Source: JAEZDC01 sp036676415 (GTDB taxonomy: Bacteria > Bacteroidota > Bacteroidia > Chitinophagales > Chitinophagaceae). Taken from it: 64,000 nt of DNA. The notes under the pieces were generated by a model that had not been told where the DNA came from, did not search any database, and saw nothing but the letters and a program-made list of their open reading frames with translations. The stretch covers positions 124,001 through 188,000 of the forward strand of contig JAKFCX010000001.1 of NCBI GenBank assembly GCA_036676415.1, given 5' to 3'. Below, one piece after another: positions 52,951-60,610 of the stretch (position 1 is the stretch's first letter; each line of letters opens with the position of its first letter). A program made the position numbers and the translations under genes.

Positions 52951-53765
52951 TTGTTACCTAGGAAAAACCCCAATTTGCTAAGGATACCTTTCAAAATATG
53001 CATTCTCACCTTTATCATATCAGTATCACGTGGACCCTCCACATTTAATACGAAGAAATATGGCCGTTTGTTTTCTTCTACCCAACCTACAATCCAACCT
53101 AAGCCATTACCATTTTCTTTAAAACCCCAACCGGTTTTATAGCTGAGTTTATAATTGGCGTTATCTTCAAAAAGCATCATTTGCTTTACAAGTCTTTGCG
53201 GTCTTTTATCGATCGGAAGCTCCTCAAAATATAATTTCTTCATAAGCCCTAATTGCTCGTCAGGCGTGATCTTAAGAGAATTATCTAACCAAAAAGAATC
53301 AACCGTGCTGATCTTCCTGTTTCCATATTCCAGGCTATCCAGCCAAACCTGCATAGTATCCTGTCCAATTCTTCTAGCTATTTCCTGGTAATGACTGGCT
53401 GAAGAAAATTTGAATGCTTGTTCTAAACTGAGATCCTGGTTCCATTGTGGATTTGATCTTTGTTTACCATCCCATTTGATCACATCTTTTTCATCAAAGA
53501 TCTTCCCTGTCTTCAGTGCAATTAATGAATTGATGATCTTAAATGTAGATGCAGGTGTATAAGCAGAATCTCGATATCGCTCAAGGTTATAAATGGTGAA
53601 TTTATTCTGACTGTTATCATACAGAGCAAAACAGCCCTCGACATTATTACTGTCGAAGTATGTTTCAAGGTCGTTATGGATGTTCACATTACTTGTAGAG
53701 CATCCACTCACAAAAACAAAAAGCACTGCTATTAATGCCGAACTATATCTTTCAATTGGTTTCAT
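52947..53765 (-). CDS. Class D (OXA-type) beta-lactamase lipoprotein
   Basis: 272 residues; serine beta-lactamase that hydrolyses beta-lactams in the periplasm. The lipobox VSGC gives Cys22. Catalytic STFK at 73-76 with Ser73 and Lys76; YGN at 147-149; KTGWG at 210-214. The SxV box reads SSA (121-123), an Ala in place of the Val. Lengths fit OXA enzymes. It lies six bases after kbl and is coupled to a 43-residue membrane protein, in an otherwise housekeeping operon, so it appears intrinsic rather than carried by a mobile element. A role as a penicillin-recognition protein is possible. Confidence 0.9.
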   Translation of the reverse strand: MKPIERYSSALIAVLFVFVSGCSTSNVNIHNDLETYFDSNNVEGCFALYDNSQNKFTIYNLERYRDSAYTPASTFKIINSLIALKTGKIFDEKDVIKWDGKQRSNPQWNQDLSLEQAFKFSSASHYQEIARRIGQDTMQVWLDSLEYGNRKISTVDSFWLDNSLKITPDEQLGLMKKLYFEELPIDKRPQRLVKQMMLFEDNANYKLSYKTGWGFKENGNGLGWIVGWVEENKRPYFFVLNVEGPRDTDMIKVRMHILKGILSKLGFFLGNK

Positions 53766-53771
53766 TCTTAT

Positions 53772-54959
53772 TTATTTCAATACACCTAATTCTTTACCTA
53801 CTTTGGTGAATGCTGCAATGGCTTTATCTAAATGCTCCTGTTCATGAGCAGCACTTAACTGAACCCTGATCCTTGCTTTTCCTTTTGCAACCACAGGATA
53901 AAAGAATCCAATTACATATATCCCTTCTTCTAATAGTTTAGCCGCAAATTCCTGTGCCACCACAGCCTCATATAACATAATCGGAACGATCGGATGATCT
54001 CCAGGTTTAATATCAAAACCTGCTTCGGTCATTTTAGTTCTGAAGTATTTTGTGTTATACTCCAATTTATCTCTTAACTCAGTCTTCTCCGTTAACATAT
54101 CCAACACAGCTATTGAAGCACCAACAATTGAGGGTGCAAGTGTATTAGAAAATAAGTAAGGACGACTTCTCTGCCTGAGCATTTCAATGATCTCTTTTCT
54201 GCCAGATGTAAATCCACCACTGGCACCACCCAAAGCTTTACCAAGTGTTCCGGTGATGATGTCAATACGTCCCATCACATTTTTGTATTCATGTGTGCCT
54301 CTTCCTGTCTTTCCAAGAAAACCTGATGAGTGGGAATCATCTACCATTACGATTGCCTGGTATTTATCTGCCAGGTCACATATTTTATCTAATTGTGCTA
54401 TCGTTCCATCCATACTGAATGAGCCATCAGTAACAATAATCCTGCTTCTTAGTTCAGCAGTTTCCTGCAGTTTTGCTTCCAGGTCATTCATATCGTTATG
54501 GAGGTAACGATAACGTTGTGCTTTACATAAACGAACACCATCTATAATAGAAGCATGATTTAATTCATCACTAATAATCGCATCCTGCTCATTGAATAAT
54601 GGTTCAAAAACACCACCATTTGCATCAAAAGCAGCTACATATAAAATAGTGCTTTCTGTTCCGAGGAATGCGGATAATTTTTGTTCGAGTTCTTTGTGAA
54701 TGTCCTGGGTTCCGCAGATAAAACGAACACTGCTCATGCCATATCCATGACTGTCTATTGTTTTATGAGCAGCCTCGATCACTTTTGGATGTGACGAAAG
54801 TCCGAGATAATTGTTTGCACAAAAGTTCAATACTTGCCTTCCGTTAACTGTGATCTCAGGACCCTGTTCACTTGTGATCACCCTTTCTTTCTTGAATAAT
54901 CCTGCCGATTCTATCTCTTTAAGTTCAGATGCAATACGTTGTACGAATTTCTCGTTCAT
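53772..54959 (-). CDS. kbl: Glycine C-acetyltransferase (2-amino-3-ketobutyrate CoA ligase)
   Basis: 395 residues from ATG 54959 (a TTG two codons upstream is rejected). PLP enzyme of the alpha-oxoamine synthase family: threonine degradation to glycine and acetyl-CoA. FCANNYLGLSSHPKV near 50, SDELNHASIIDG, VMVDDSHSSGFLGKTGRG and the Schiff-base Lys in GTLGKALGGASGG (about 245). The close relative 8-amino-7-oxononanoate synthase is an alternative, but the motifs favour Kbl. The partner tdh is not in the window. Own promoter box 19 bases upstream. Confidence 0.93.
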   Translation of the reverse strand: MNEKFVQRIASELKEIESAGLFKKERVITSEQGPEITVNGRQVLNFCANNYLGLSSHPKVIEAAHKTIDSHGYGMSSVRFICGTQDIHKELEQKLSAFLGTESTILYVAAFDANGGVFEPLFNEQDAIISDELNHASIIDGVRLCKAQRYRYLHNDMNDLEAKLQETAELRSRIIVTDGSFSMDGTIAQLDKICDLADKYQAIVMVDDSHSSGFLGKTGRGTHEYKNVMGRIDIITGTLGKALGGASGGFTSGRKEIIEMLRQRSRPYLFSNTLAPSIVGASIAVLDMLTEKTELRDKLEYNTKYFRTKMTEAGFDIKPGDHPIVPIMLYEAVVAQEFAAKLLEEGIYVIGFFYPVVAKGKARIRVQLSAAHEQEHLDKAIAAFTKVGKELGVLK

Positions 54960-54978
54960 AGACAATCTTTTAGCGGTG

Positions 54979-54986
54979 CAAAGATA
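54979..54986 (-). promoter_or_regulatory. -7 promoter box for kbl
   Basis: TATCTTTG on the minus strand, exact TAnnTTTG, 19 bases before the ATG. It drives kbl and probably the beta-lactamase and small genes behind it. Confidence 0.5.
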
Positions 54987-55045
54987 GGTTCAGAGGCTAT
55001 TGGTTAAATTAGGCAGGAAAGAGTTTTTGACGAACGCTGTATTTA

Positions 55046-55129
55046 CATGGCATCGTTCCTTGTGCAAATCGAGGAACGAGATTCACCGAATCCAAAATAA
55101 AAAAAATAAACTGAGGTACTCTCTTGTAC
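55046..55129 (+). repeat. Dispersed intergenic repeat R, copy R11 (forward, long)
   Basis: CATGGCATCGTTCCTTGTGC, AATC/GATT hairpin, CACCGAA, GAGGTACTCTCTTGTAC. Closest to R2. Followed by ATAACT as in R2. Confidence 0.7.
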
Positions 55130-55187
55130 AGCATAACTATTAGCGACATAAGCCAGCATTTTTCCTGCTCCTCATCGTTCCAATTAT

Positions 55188-55231
55188 AGAAGTGTGCGAC
55201 GCAACGAAAGCTACATAGCAGCACCATTGCC
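55188..55231 (+). repeat. Dispersed intergenic repeat R, copy R12 (reverse, short)
   Basis: AGAAGTGTGCGACGCAACGA then AAGCTACATAGCAGCACCAT. Similar tail to R7. It faces R11. Confidence 0.7.
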
Positions 55232-55301
55232 TGAATCATATGGATTTTGTTAAGGCTTTGCAAACAAAATTTAATGTCATACGACTGTAACCTTTCTATT
55301 T

Positions 55302-55309
55302 TATCTTCG
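55302..55309 (+). promoter_or_regulatory. Near-consensus -7 box for the small secreted protein
   Basis: TATCTTCG, one base off TAnnTTTG, 25 bases before the ATG at 55335. Confidence 0.35.
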
Positions 55310-55334
55310 TTCAACTGTTCTCAAACCGCTGTTT

Positions 55335-55532
55335 ATGAAACGTTTACTTATTGCTACCTTTTTAATTATCAGCTCCATTACCATTTTTGCGATCGCTGAT
55401 CAACCTGGAAAATTAGGCTGTGCAAACAAGAAGATGTGCTGTAAGAAAAAGCCTGTTACTCCTGCTCAAGACCTCAAAACAGACTATATATTCTGGCAAC
55501 CCATGAATAAATTGATGTTTATCTCGAAGTAA
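55335..55532 (+). CDS. Small secreted Cys-containing protein
   Basis: 65 residues. Signal peptide about 1-20 (MKRLLIATFLIISSITIFA). Mature part has four spaced cysteines including CANKKMCC, with Lys-rich flanks, then a short hydrophobic C-terminus. It may be metal-binding or disulfide-linked, which cannot be told. A terminator follows immediately, so it is monocistronic. No known family. Confidence 0.65.
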   Translation: MKRLLIATFLIISSITIFAIADQPGKLGCANKKMCCKKKPVTPAQDLKTDYIFWQPMNKLMFISK

Positions 55533-55534
55533 TT

Positions 55535-55557
55535 TCCTCCTGTTGGAGGATTTTTTA
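55535..55557 (+). terminator. Rho-independent terminator
   Basis: TCCTCC, TGTT loop, GGAGGA, then T run. Confidence 0.85.
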
Positions 55558-55626
55558 TATAAAGATGTAACATTTGATATTCAGGGTCGTTACACCCAAT
55601 AGCAAACAACCAAGACCACCCCAACC

Positions 55627-56115
55627 ATGACTGAAACGGAATACAACCACTGTGTTGACCTTTATTCTGACGGTGTCTTCCGATTTATCGTGAAGAACCT
55701 TAGACACGAGGAAGATGCAAGGGATATTGTTCAAACTGCTTTTGAAAAACTCTGGCGAAACCGGGAAACGGTAGAAAATGCCAAAAGCAAATCTTACCTG
55801 TTTACGGTTGCATACAACCAGATGATCGACCACCTCAGGAAGAACAAAAGAGTGCAGCTGAAAGAAGAATTTGATGCGAACACCAAGATCCAGCATTCAA
55901 ACTTCAGCAGCAACACCAAAAAGATATTAATGGAAGCAATCAACAGGTTGAATGAAACGCAGAAAAGCCTGGTGATGCTGAAGGATTATGAAGGGTATAG
56001 TTATGATGAGATTGGAAAAATAATGGGATTAACTGAAAGCCAGGTAAAAGTTTACCTGCACAGAGCCAGATTGATTTTGAAAGAATATTTAGTGAGCCCT
56101 GAAAACGTAATGTAA
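55627..56115 (+). CDS. ECF-type RNA polymerase sigma factor
   Basis: 162 residues. Region 2 (about 10-80: FRFIVKNL, EDARDIVQTAFEKLW, SYLFTVAYNQMIDHLR) and region 4 (about 105-155: LNETQKSLVMLKDYEGYSYDEIGKIMGLTE). Short, lacking extra domains. It starts an operon with a putative anti-sigma factor one base downstream and an outer-membrane protein. That layout suggests envelope sensing, which is inferred. Confidence 0.92.
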   Translation: MTETEYNHCVDLYSDGVFRFIVKNLRHEEDARDIVQTAFEKLWRNRETVENAKSKSYLFTVAYNQMIDHLRKNKRVQLKEEFDANTKIQHSNFSSNTKKILMEAINRLNETQKSLVMLKDYEGYSYDEIGKIMGLTESQVKVYLHRARLILKEYLVSPENVM

Positions 56116-56116
56116 A

Positions 56117-57178
56117 ATGATCAACCGCAATAATTACGAAGAATACCTGCTAATGTACTTAGATGGTGAACTATCATCTGAAGACAGAAAAAGCATGGAA
56201 TTATTCCTGGAGTCAAATCCTGATATACAGGAAGAGTTGTCATTATTACAACAAACCATTTTACAGCCGGAAGCGATTGAATTTTCAGGAAAAGCTGATC
56301 TATACAGGAAAGCAGAAGGCATCACCATAAATAATTACCAGGAATATTTTCTTTTATATATCGACAAGGAACTTTCACCGAAAGATAAAGAAGCGGTTGA
56401 AACCTTTGTATTACAGAACCCTCAACTTCAGGGTGAGTTTACGTTACTGAAAGAAACTGTTTTACCTGAAGAGAAAATTGTATTCGCTAATAAAGAATCA
56501 CTTTACAGAAAAGAAGAAAAGAAAAGGCCAATCGTTATTGGTTTACGTTGGGCATCATTAGCTGCTGCTGCAATAATTGGATTGATTGCATTGGTGGTAT
56601 TTAATAATGGTAGCGAACCAGATGCAATTGCAGTAAAAGATCCCAAGGTCCAGGAAAAGCCGGCTCCACAACAGCAGTTGCCATTACCGGTAGTTGAGAA
56701 CAGTACTGCTATTGCTTACGAAAAAGAAGAAAAAAATAATACCAGTAACAAAAATATTGTTCGTCCGTTGAAAGTACAGGAGCAGAAATTAATACAGCAG
56801 CAACCGGTGATTGCTTACGAACCGAAGACACAGGAAGAACAAAGAACGCTGGCAATTGTGGAACCAGTAACTGTTACAAATAACACAGGTAACACACAGG
56901 TAACAAGTTCTTTTACTGAACCAGGCGAAACCAAGGTAACGAGCACAAACTTTACGGGAGAAAATGATAATAACTACTTGCACCAGGCCGTATATACAGA
57001 AGAGGTTGATGCAGAAAAAGAGAATAATCTTTATATAGGTGCACTCCAGGTAAATACAGATAAGGTTCGTGGACTTTTTAGAAAAGCGACTCGTTTCTTA
57101 TCCAATAAGGTAAAAAACAACAACGAAGAATCAGGCGAAAAAATTCAGATCGCCAATATTGAAATGAAGAAAATATAG
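56117..57178 (+). CDS. Putative anti-sigma factor with a duplicated N-terminal domain
   Basis: 353 residues. Two tandem copies of a 65-70-residue module: NYEEYLLMYLDGELSSEDR (about 6-24) and NYQEYFLLYIDKELSPKDK (about 73-91), each ending in LYRK. These resemble the anti-sigma N-terminal module (Y-E-E-Y-L-x-x-Y-L-D-G-E-L). One membrane helix (about 142-162) follows, then a long Gln/Glu/Asn-rich periplasmic part. It starts one base after the sigma gene. Sigma control is inferred from context and layout. Confidence 0.8.
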   Translation: MINRNNYEEYLLMYLDGELSSEDRKSMELFLESNPDIQEELSLLQQTILQPEAIEFSGKADLYRKAEGITINNYQEYFLLYIDKELSPKDKEAVETFVLQNPQLQGEFTLLKETVLPEEKIVFANKESLYRKEEKKRPIVIGLRWASLAAAAIIGLIALVVFNNGSEPDAIAVKDPKVQEKPAPQQQLPLPVVENSTAIAYEKEEKNNTSNKNIVRPLKVQEQKLIQQQPVIAYEPKTQEEQRTLAIVEPVTVTNNTGNTQVTSSFTEPGETKVTSTNFTGENDNNYLHQAVYTEEVDAEKENNLYIGALQVNTDKVRGLFRKATRFLSNKVKNNNEESGEKIQIANIEMKKI

Positions 57179-57199
57179 AATACCCTTAAATCAAGAATT

Positions 57200-58030
57200 A
57201 TGAAAAAAGCAATCGTAGCTATTGCAGCATTGTTAGCTGTAGGAAATGTTTTTGCCCAGGAAGAACAAAAAGCAGACACTGTAGTTGTAGGTAACTTCAT
57301 CATTATAAAAAAAGACAAGAAGAAAGGAGACGACTCCGATACCACCAGCAGAACTTTTGAAATCTCAAAGCGAAAGAAGAAAAGCAATTTAAGCACTAAC
57401 TGGAGTATCCTGGATATCGGATTTGCCAATGTAAGAGATGAAACTGTATATGGCTCACCTGAAGCCAATGCCTACCTGCAAGGTGGTACAAATCATTTTA
57501 CCAAAAACGACATGAAGCTTCGTGCCAACAAAACAACCAATGTTAACTATTGGCTGTTTATGCAGAAGCTGAATGTTTCAAAGCATGTATTGAACCTGAA
57601 ATATGGATTAGGATTGGAGATGTACAATTTCCGTTACAGCACCAACATCAGTTACAGGGAAGCCAATGGTGTTGCTTATGCTTTCAGAGACAGCGTAACC
57701 TTTTCAAAAAACAAACTGTATGCAGGCTATGTTACCGTTCCATTCTTAGTGAACATCAATGCTACGCCTAACCGAAAAAACGGATTTAGCTTTAGTGCTG
57801 GTGTCAGTGCCGGTTATCTTGTTGGCAGCCGTAACAAGCAGGTGAGTGATGCAAGAGGAAAAGAAAAGTTTAAAAGCGATTTTGAACTCGAAAAATGGAG
57901 ACTGGCTTATATAGCAGAAATTGGACTAGGCCCTGTTCGCCTTTACGGCAGCTATAGCACCAACCCTCTTCATGAAAGAGGTTTGAAACAATATCCTTAT
58001 GCAGTAGGTATAAGATTGAGCAATTGGTAA
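57200..58030 (+). CDS. Outer-membrane beta-barrel protein
   Basis: 276 residues. Signal peptide (1-19, AIAALLAVGNVFA). A Lys/Asp-rich linker (about 38-70) is followed by about eight amphipathic strands (LNLKYGLGLEMYNF, YVTVPFLVNINA, FSFSAGVSAGYLVG, LGPVRLYGSYS) and an aromatic C-terminal residue (RLSNW), as in barrels of the PorT/OmpA-like class. Third gene of the sigma/anti-sigma operon, 21 bases downstream. Confidence 0.82.
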   Translation: MKKAIVAIAALLAVGNVFAQEEQKADTVVVGNFIIIKKDKKKGDDSDTTSRTFEISKRKKKSNLSTNWSILDIGFANVRDETVYGSPEANAYLQGGTNHFTKNDMKLRANKTTNVNYWLFMQKLNVSKHVLNLKYGLGLEMYNFRYSTNISYREANGVAYAFRDSVTFSKNKLYAGYVTVPFLVNINATPNRKNGFSFSAGVSAGYLVGSRNKQVSDARGKEKFKSDFELEKWRLAYIAEIGLGPVRLYGSYSTNPLHERGLKQYPYAVGIRLSNW

Positions 58031-58059
58031 TATTATCTAAATAGTTTCTCATGTGCATT

Positions 58060-58091
58060 CGGCCTCTGTTTATACAGGGGCCTTTTCTTTT
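58060..58091 (+). terminator. Rho-independent terminator
   Basis: GGCCTCTGT, TTAT loop, ACAGGGGCC (one G-T wobble), TTTTCTTTT. Confidence 0.85.
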
Positions 58092-58271
58092 GAGATTAAA
58101 ATTTCATCAAACAGGTTAAGAAAAGTTTGGTTTAACCATTTTGTGCATAGTTCTTGCTTTTAGTGAACCGATTATTTGCTGCATTTATAACCCATAAACT
58201 TTTGTGAAAGGGTGGTGCATCTTATAATCAGGAAGTCATAACCGTCGTTAGATTTTAAAATCACTAGTCCT

Positions 58272-58784
58272 ATGCGTCACCTCTTAAGCACTTCTGTGTT
58301 ACTTGCAGTGCTTTTTATTGCCAATACTTCTTTCTTTGTAAAACCTGAGTATAGCATATTAATAGACAAGAGTGATTATAATTTATACGTGTTTGAAGAT
58401 GATGAATGGCTGATAACTTATCCGGTTGTATTTGGCAATAAAGACCAGGGAGATAAATTAATGGAAGGAGATCGCAAAACTCCTGAAGGAACATTTCGGA
58501 TCATCACAAAAAGAGTTCATGAAAAATGGTGTCGATTCTTGTTAATTGATTACCCAACAGCAGAAAGCAGGGCAAGATTCAACGACAGAAAAAACAAAGG
58601 TGTTATTCCAGCCAGTGCAAAAATCGGTGGAGCCATTGGTATTCATGGTACATGGCCAAGAGAAGATTTTGCAGTTGATCGTTTTCAAAACTGGACACAG
58701 GGTTGCATTAGTATGAAGAACAGCGACGTAATTCAATTGTACAATATGATTGCGAATGGAACAAGGGTAACCATCAGAAAATAA
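58272..58784 (+). CDS. L,D-transpeptidase, YkuD family
   Basis: 170 residues; signal peptide about 1-20 (LLAVLFIANTSFF). The YkuD catalytic domain fills the rest: YSILIDKSDYNLYVFE, GDRKTPEGTFRI, the His in IGIHGTWP (about 124) and the nucleophile in NWTQGCISMKNSD (Cys near 146). It acts on peptidoglycan stem peptides in the periplasm. The second such enzyme in the window (the other, 22879-23511, is of the YkuD_2 type). Convergent with serS, 14 bases apart. Confidence 0.92.
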   Translation: MRHLLSTSVLLAVLFIANTSFFVKPEYSILIDKSDYNLYVFEDDEWLITYPVVFGNKDQGDKLMEGDRKTPEGTFRIITKRVHEKWCRFLLIDYPTAESRARFNDRKNKGVIPASAKIGGAIGIHGTWPREDFAVDRFQNWTQGCISMKNSDVIQLYNMIANGTRVTIRK

Positions 58785-58798
58785 AAATCAACATCGTG

Positions 58799-60070
58799 TT
58801 AATCTATCAGGTGGCTTCCAAAATAAGTCTGCAACACCTTTGGAACTTTAATGCCATCTGGTGTCTGGTGATTTTCCAAAATAGCAGCAACAATTCTTGG
58901 TAATGCCAGGCTGCTTCCGTTTAATGTATGCACCAGCTGTGTTTTTCCTGAAGCATCTTTAAAACGACATTTCATCCTGTTAGCCTGGAAATTTTCAAAA
59001 TTACTTACACTACTCACCTCAAGCCATCTGGCCTGTGCTGCACTGTAGACTTCAAAGTCATAAGTAATGGCACTGGCAAAACCCATATCACCTCCACATA
59101 ACTTCAATATTCTGTATGGAAGTTCTAAGGACTGAACAAGTCTTTCCACATGGTTCACCATTTCGTCCAACACTTCATAACTCTTTTCCGGATCCACGAT
59201 CTGTATAATCTCTACTTTTTCAAACTGGTGCAAACGATTCAATCCCCTTACATCTTTTCCATAACTGCCGGCCTCTCTTCTGAAACATGGAGAGTAAGCC
59301 GTCATCTTTATCGGCAGATCTTCTGATTTTACAATGGTATCCCTGTAAATATTGGTAACAGGAACTTCTGCAGTCGGTATCAAATAAAATTTATCCTCGG
59401 TAACAAAATACATCTGGCCTTCTTTATCAGGCAGCTGACCTGTTCCATAAGCAGAATCTTCATTCACCACAAAAGGCGGAATGAACTCCATATAGCCAGC
59501 TTCTGTATTGTAATCAAGGAAATACTGAATCAACGAACGCTGTAGCTTTGCTCCTTTGTTCATATACACCGGAAACCCACTGCCTGTTATCTTATTACCT
59601 AACTCAAAATCAATCAGGTTGTATTTTTTTGTAAGTTCCCAGTGTGGCAAAGGTTCACCTGTAAACTCTGGCTTAATGCCACCCTCTCTTACCACTTCAT
59701 TCTCCTCTGGTGTTTTTCCAACAGGTACTTGTTCTGATGGAAGATTCGGAAGTTGAATCAAAGTATCAATCAGCTTTTTCTCTACATCAGCCATCTGTTG
59801 CTTCAATGGTTCTAAAGCTGTCTTATGATCGGAAACTTCTTTCTTTAACGCTTCAGCTTCTTCCTTCTTTCCCTGGCCCATTAACTTACCAATGTCTTTA
59901 GAAGCAGCATTTACTTTTGACTGTGTATTATCAAATTCAGCCTGCAATCTTTTTCTTTCATCATCCAAAGCAATCACTTCATCAACAATTCCGGGTTGCT
60001 TAAAGTTTTTTATAGCCAGTCTTCTCAATACTTCATCTTTATTCTGGCGAAGAAAATTTACCTGTAACAT
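58799..60070 (-). CDS. serS: Seryl-tRNA synthetase
   Basis: 423 residues. N-terminal coiled-coil tRNA-binding arm (about 25-105) and class II core: TAYSPCFRREAGSYGKDVRGLNR (motif 2, about 265) and SSLALPRIVAAILENHQ (motif 3, about 385). It also charges tRNA-Sec where present. Own promoter box 16 bases upstream of the ATG. Confidence 0.97.
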   Translation of the reverse strand: MLQVNFLRQNKDEVLRRLAIKNFKQPGIVDEVIALDDERKRLQAEFDNTQSKVNAASKDIGKLMGQGKKEEAEALKKEVSDHKTALEPLKQQMADVEKKLIDTLIQLPNLPSEQVPVGKTPEENEVVREGGIKPEFTGEPLPHWELTKKYNLIDFELGNKITGSGFPVYMNKGAKLQRSLIQYFLDYNTEAGYMEFIPPFVVNEDSAYGTGQLPDKEGQMYFVTEDKFYLIPTAEVPVTNIYRDTIVKSEDLPIKMTAYSPCFRREAGSYGKDVRGLNRLHQFEKVEIIQIVDPEKSYEVLDEMVNHVERLVQSLELPYRILKLCGGDMGFASAITYDFEVYSAAQARWLEVSSVSNFENFQANRMKCRFKDASGKTQLVHTLNGSSLALPRIVAAILENHQTPDGIKVPKVLQTYFGSHLID

Positions 60071-60086
60071 CTGTTGCTATTTGCGG

Positions 60087-60094
60087 CAAAGATA
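60087..60094 (-). promoter_or_regulatory. -7 promoter box for serS
   Basis: TATCTTTG on the minus strand, exact TAnnTTTG, 16 bases before the ATG. Confidence 0.5.
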
Positions 60095-60144
60095 GCCTTT
60101 GAACCTTTTTATTTTATGTAACCAGCTTCAGTACTACTATTATA

Positions 60145-60165
60145 CTTCGTTGTGTCACTCCCTTC
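60145..60165 (+). repeat. Dispersed intergenic repeat R, copy R13 (forward, short)
   Basis: CTTCGTTGTGTCACTC then CCTTCG. Partial copy between the divergent serS and the next gene. Confidence 0.5.
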
Positions 60166-60240
60166 GAGGTCTTGTTCTCTATGGATCATACTAAGAAGCA
60201 TGTTATAAATTCTTTGCGTCTCAGCGTCATGGCGGTTAAT

Positions 60241-60248
60241 TATCTTTG
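60241..60248 (+). promoter_or_regulatory. -7 promoter box for the 114-residue gene
   Basis: TATCTTTG, exact TAnnTTTG, six bases before ATG 60255. A stretch like the CGCAAAG elements (TTTGCGTCTCAGCG) lies just upstream. Confidence 0.55.
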
Positions 60249-60254
60249 CCCGCT

Positions 60255-60599
60255 ATGAATATGAATGATGATCTGATGTCACGGTGGTGGACATTAGAAG
60301 CAAAACTGGTAGAGCGATTTGGCAAAAAGCCGGATATGGAGGCCATTCTTTTTCTGATTGGCATCAATGAAACAGGTTTTTTACCCGAAAAGATCACCAA
60401 AGAACAAAAGCAGGATTTGATGCATGTGGCCACCTGCAGTCTTTTGGCTCCCAGCGGGTTTTATATTTTTGAAGGCAGAGACGAAGAAGGCTGGCCACAT
60501 TATAAACAAGTGAAAGAACTGCCAAATCTTAGTATGCCTGAGCAGGAAAATTTCCTGAAAGACCATATTTTACTTTATTTCGGTCAACACGAATTCTGA
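60255..60599 (+). CDS. Conserved-looking protein of unknown function
   Basis: 114 residues from ATG 60255; the earlier TTG lies in the promoter box. Soluble, helical N-terminus (MSRWWTLEAKLVERFG), a middle with LFLIGINETGFLPE and a C-terminus with EGRDEEGWPHYKQVKELP. No family or motif is recognised. It precedes the cyclophilin gene by 11 bases and is probably co-transcribed. Confidence 0.75.
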   Translation: MNMNDDLMSRWWTLEAKLVERFGKKPDMEAILFLIGINETGFLPEKITKEQKQDLMHVATCSLLAPSGFYIFEGRDEEGWPHYKQVKELPNLSMPEQENFLKDHILLYFGQHEF

Positions 60600-60610
60600 A
60601 AGACGCAACA

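Larger units (their letters stand above)
54987..55334. other. Divergent intergenic region kbl / small secreted protein
   Basis: About 350 bases with no gene. It holds repeat copies R11 (forward, long) and R12 (reverse, short), facing each other 58 bases apart, and a TATCTTCG near-consensus promoter box (55302-55309) for the small secreted protein. Confidence 0.6.
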
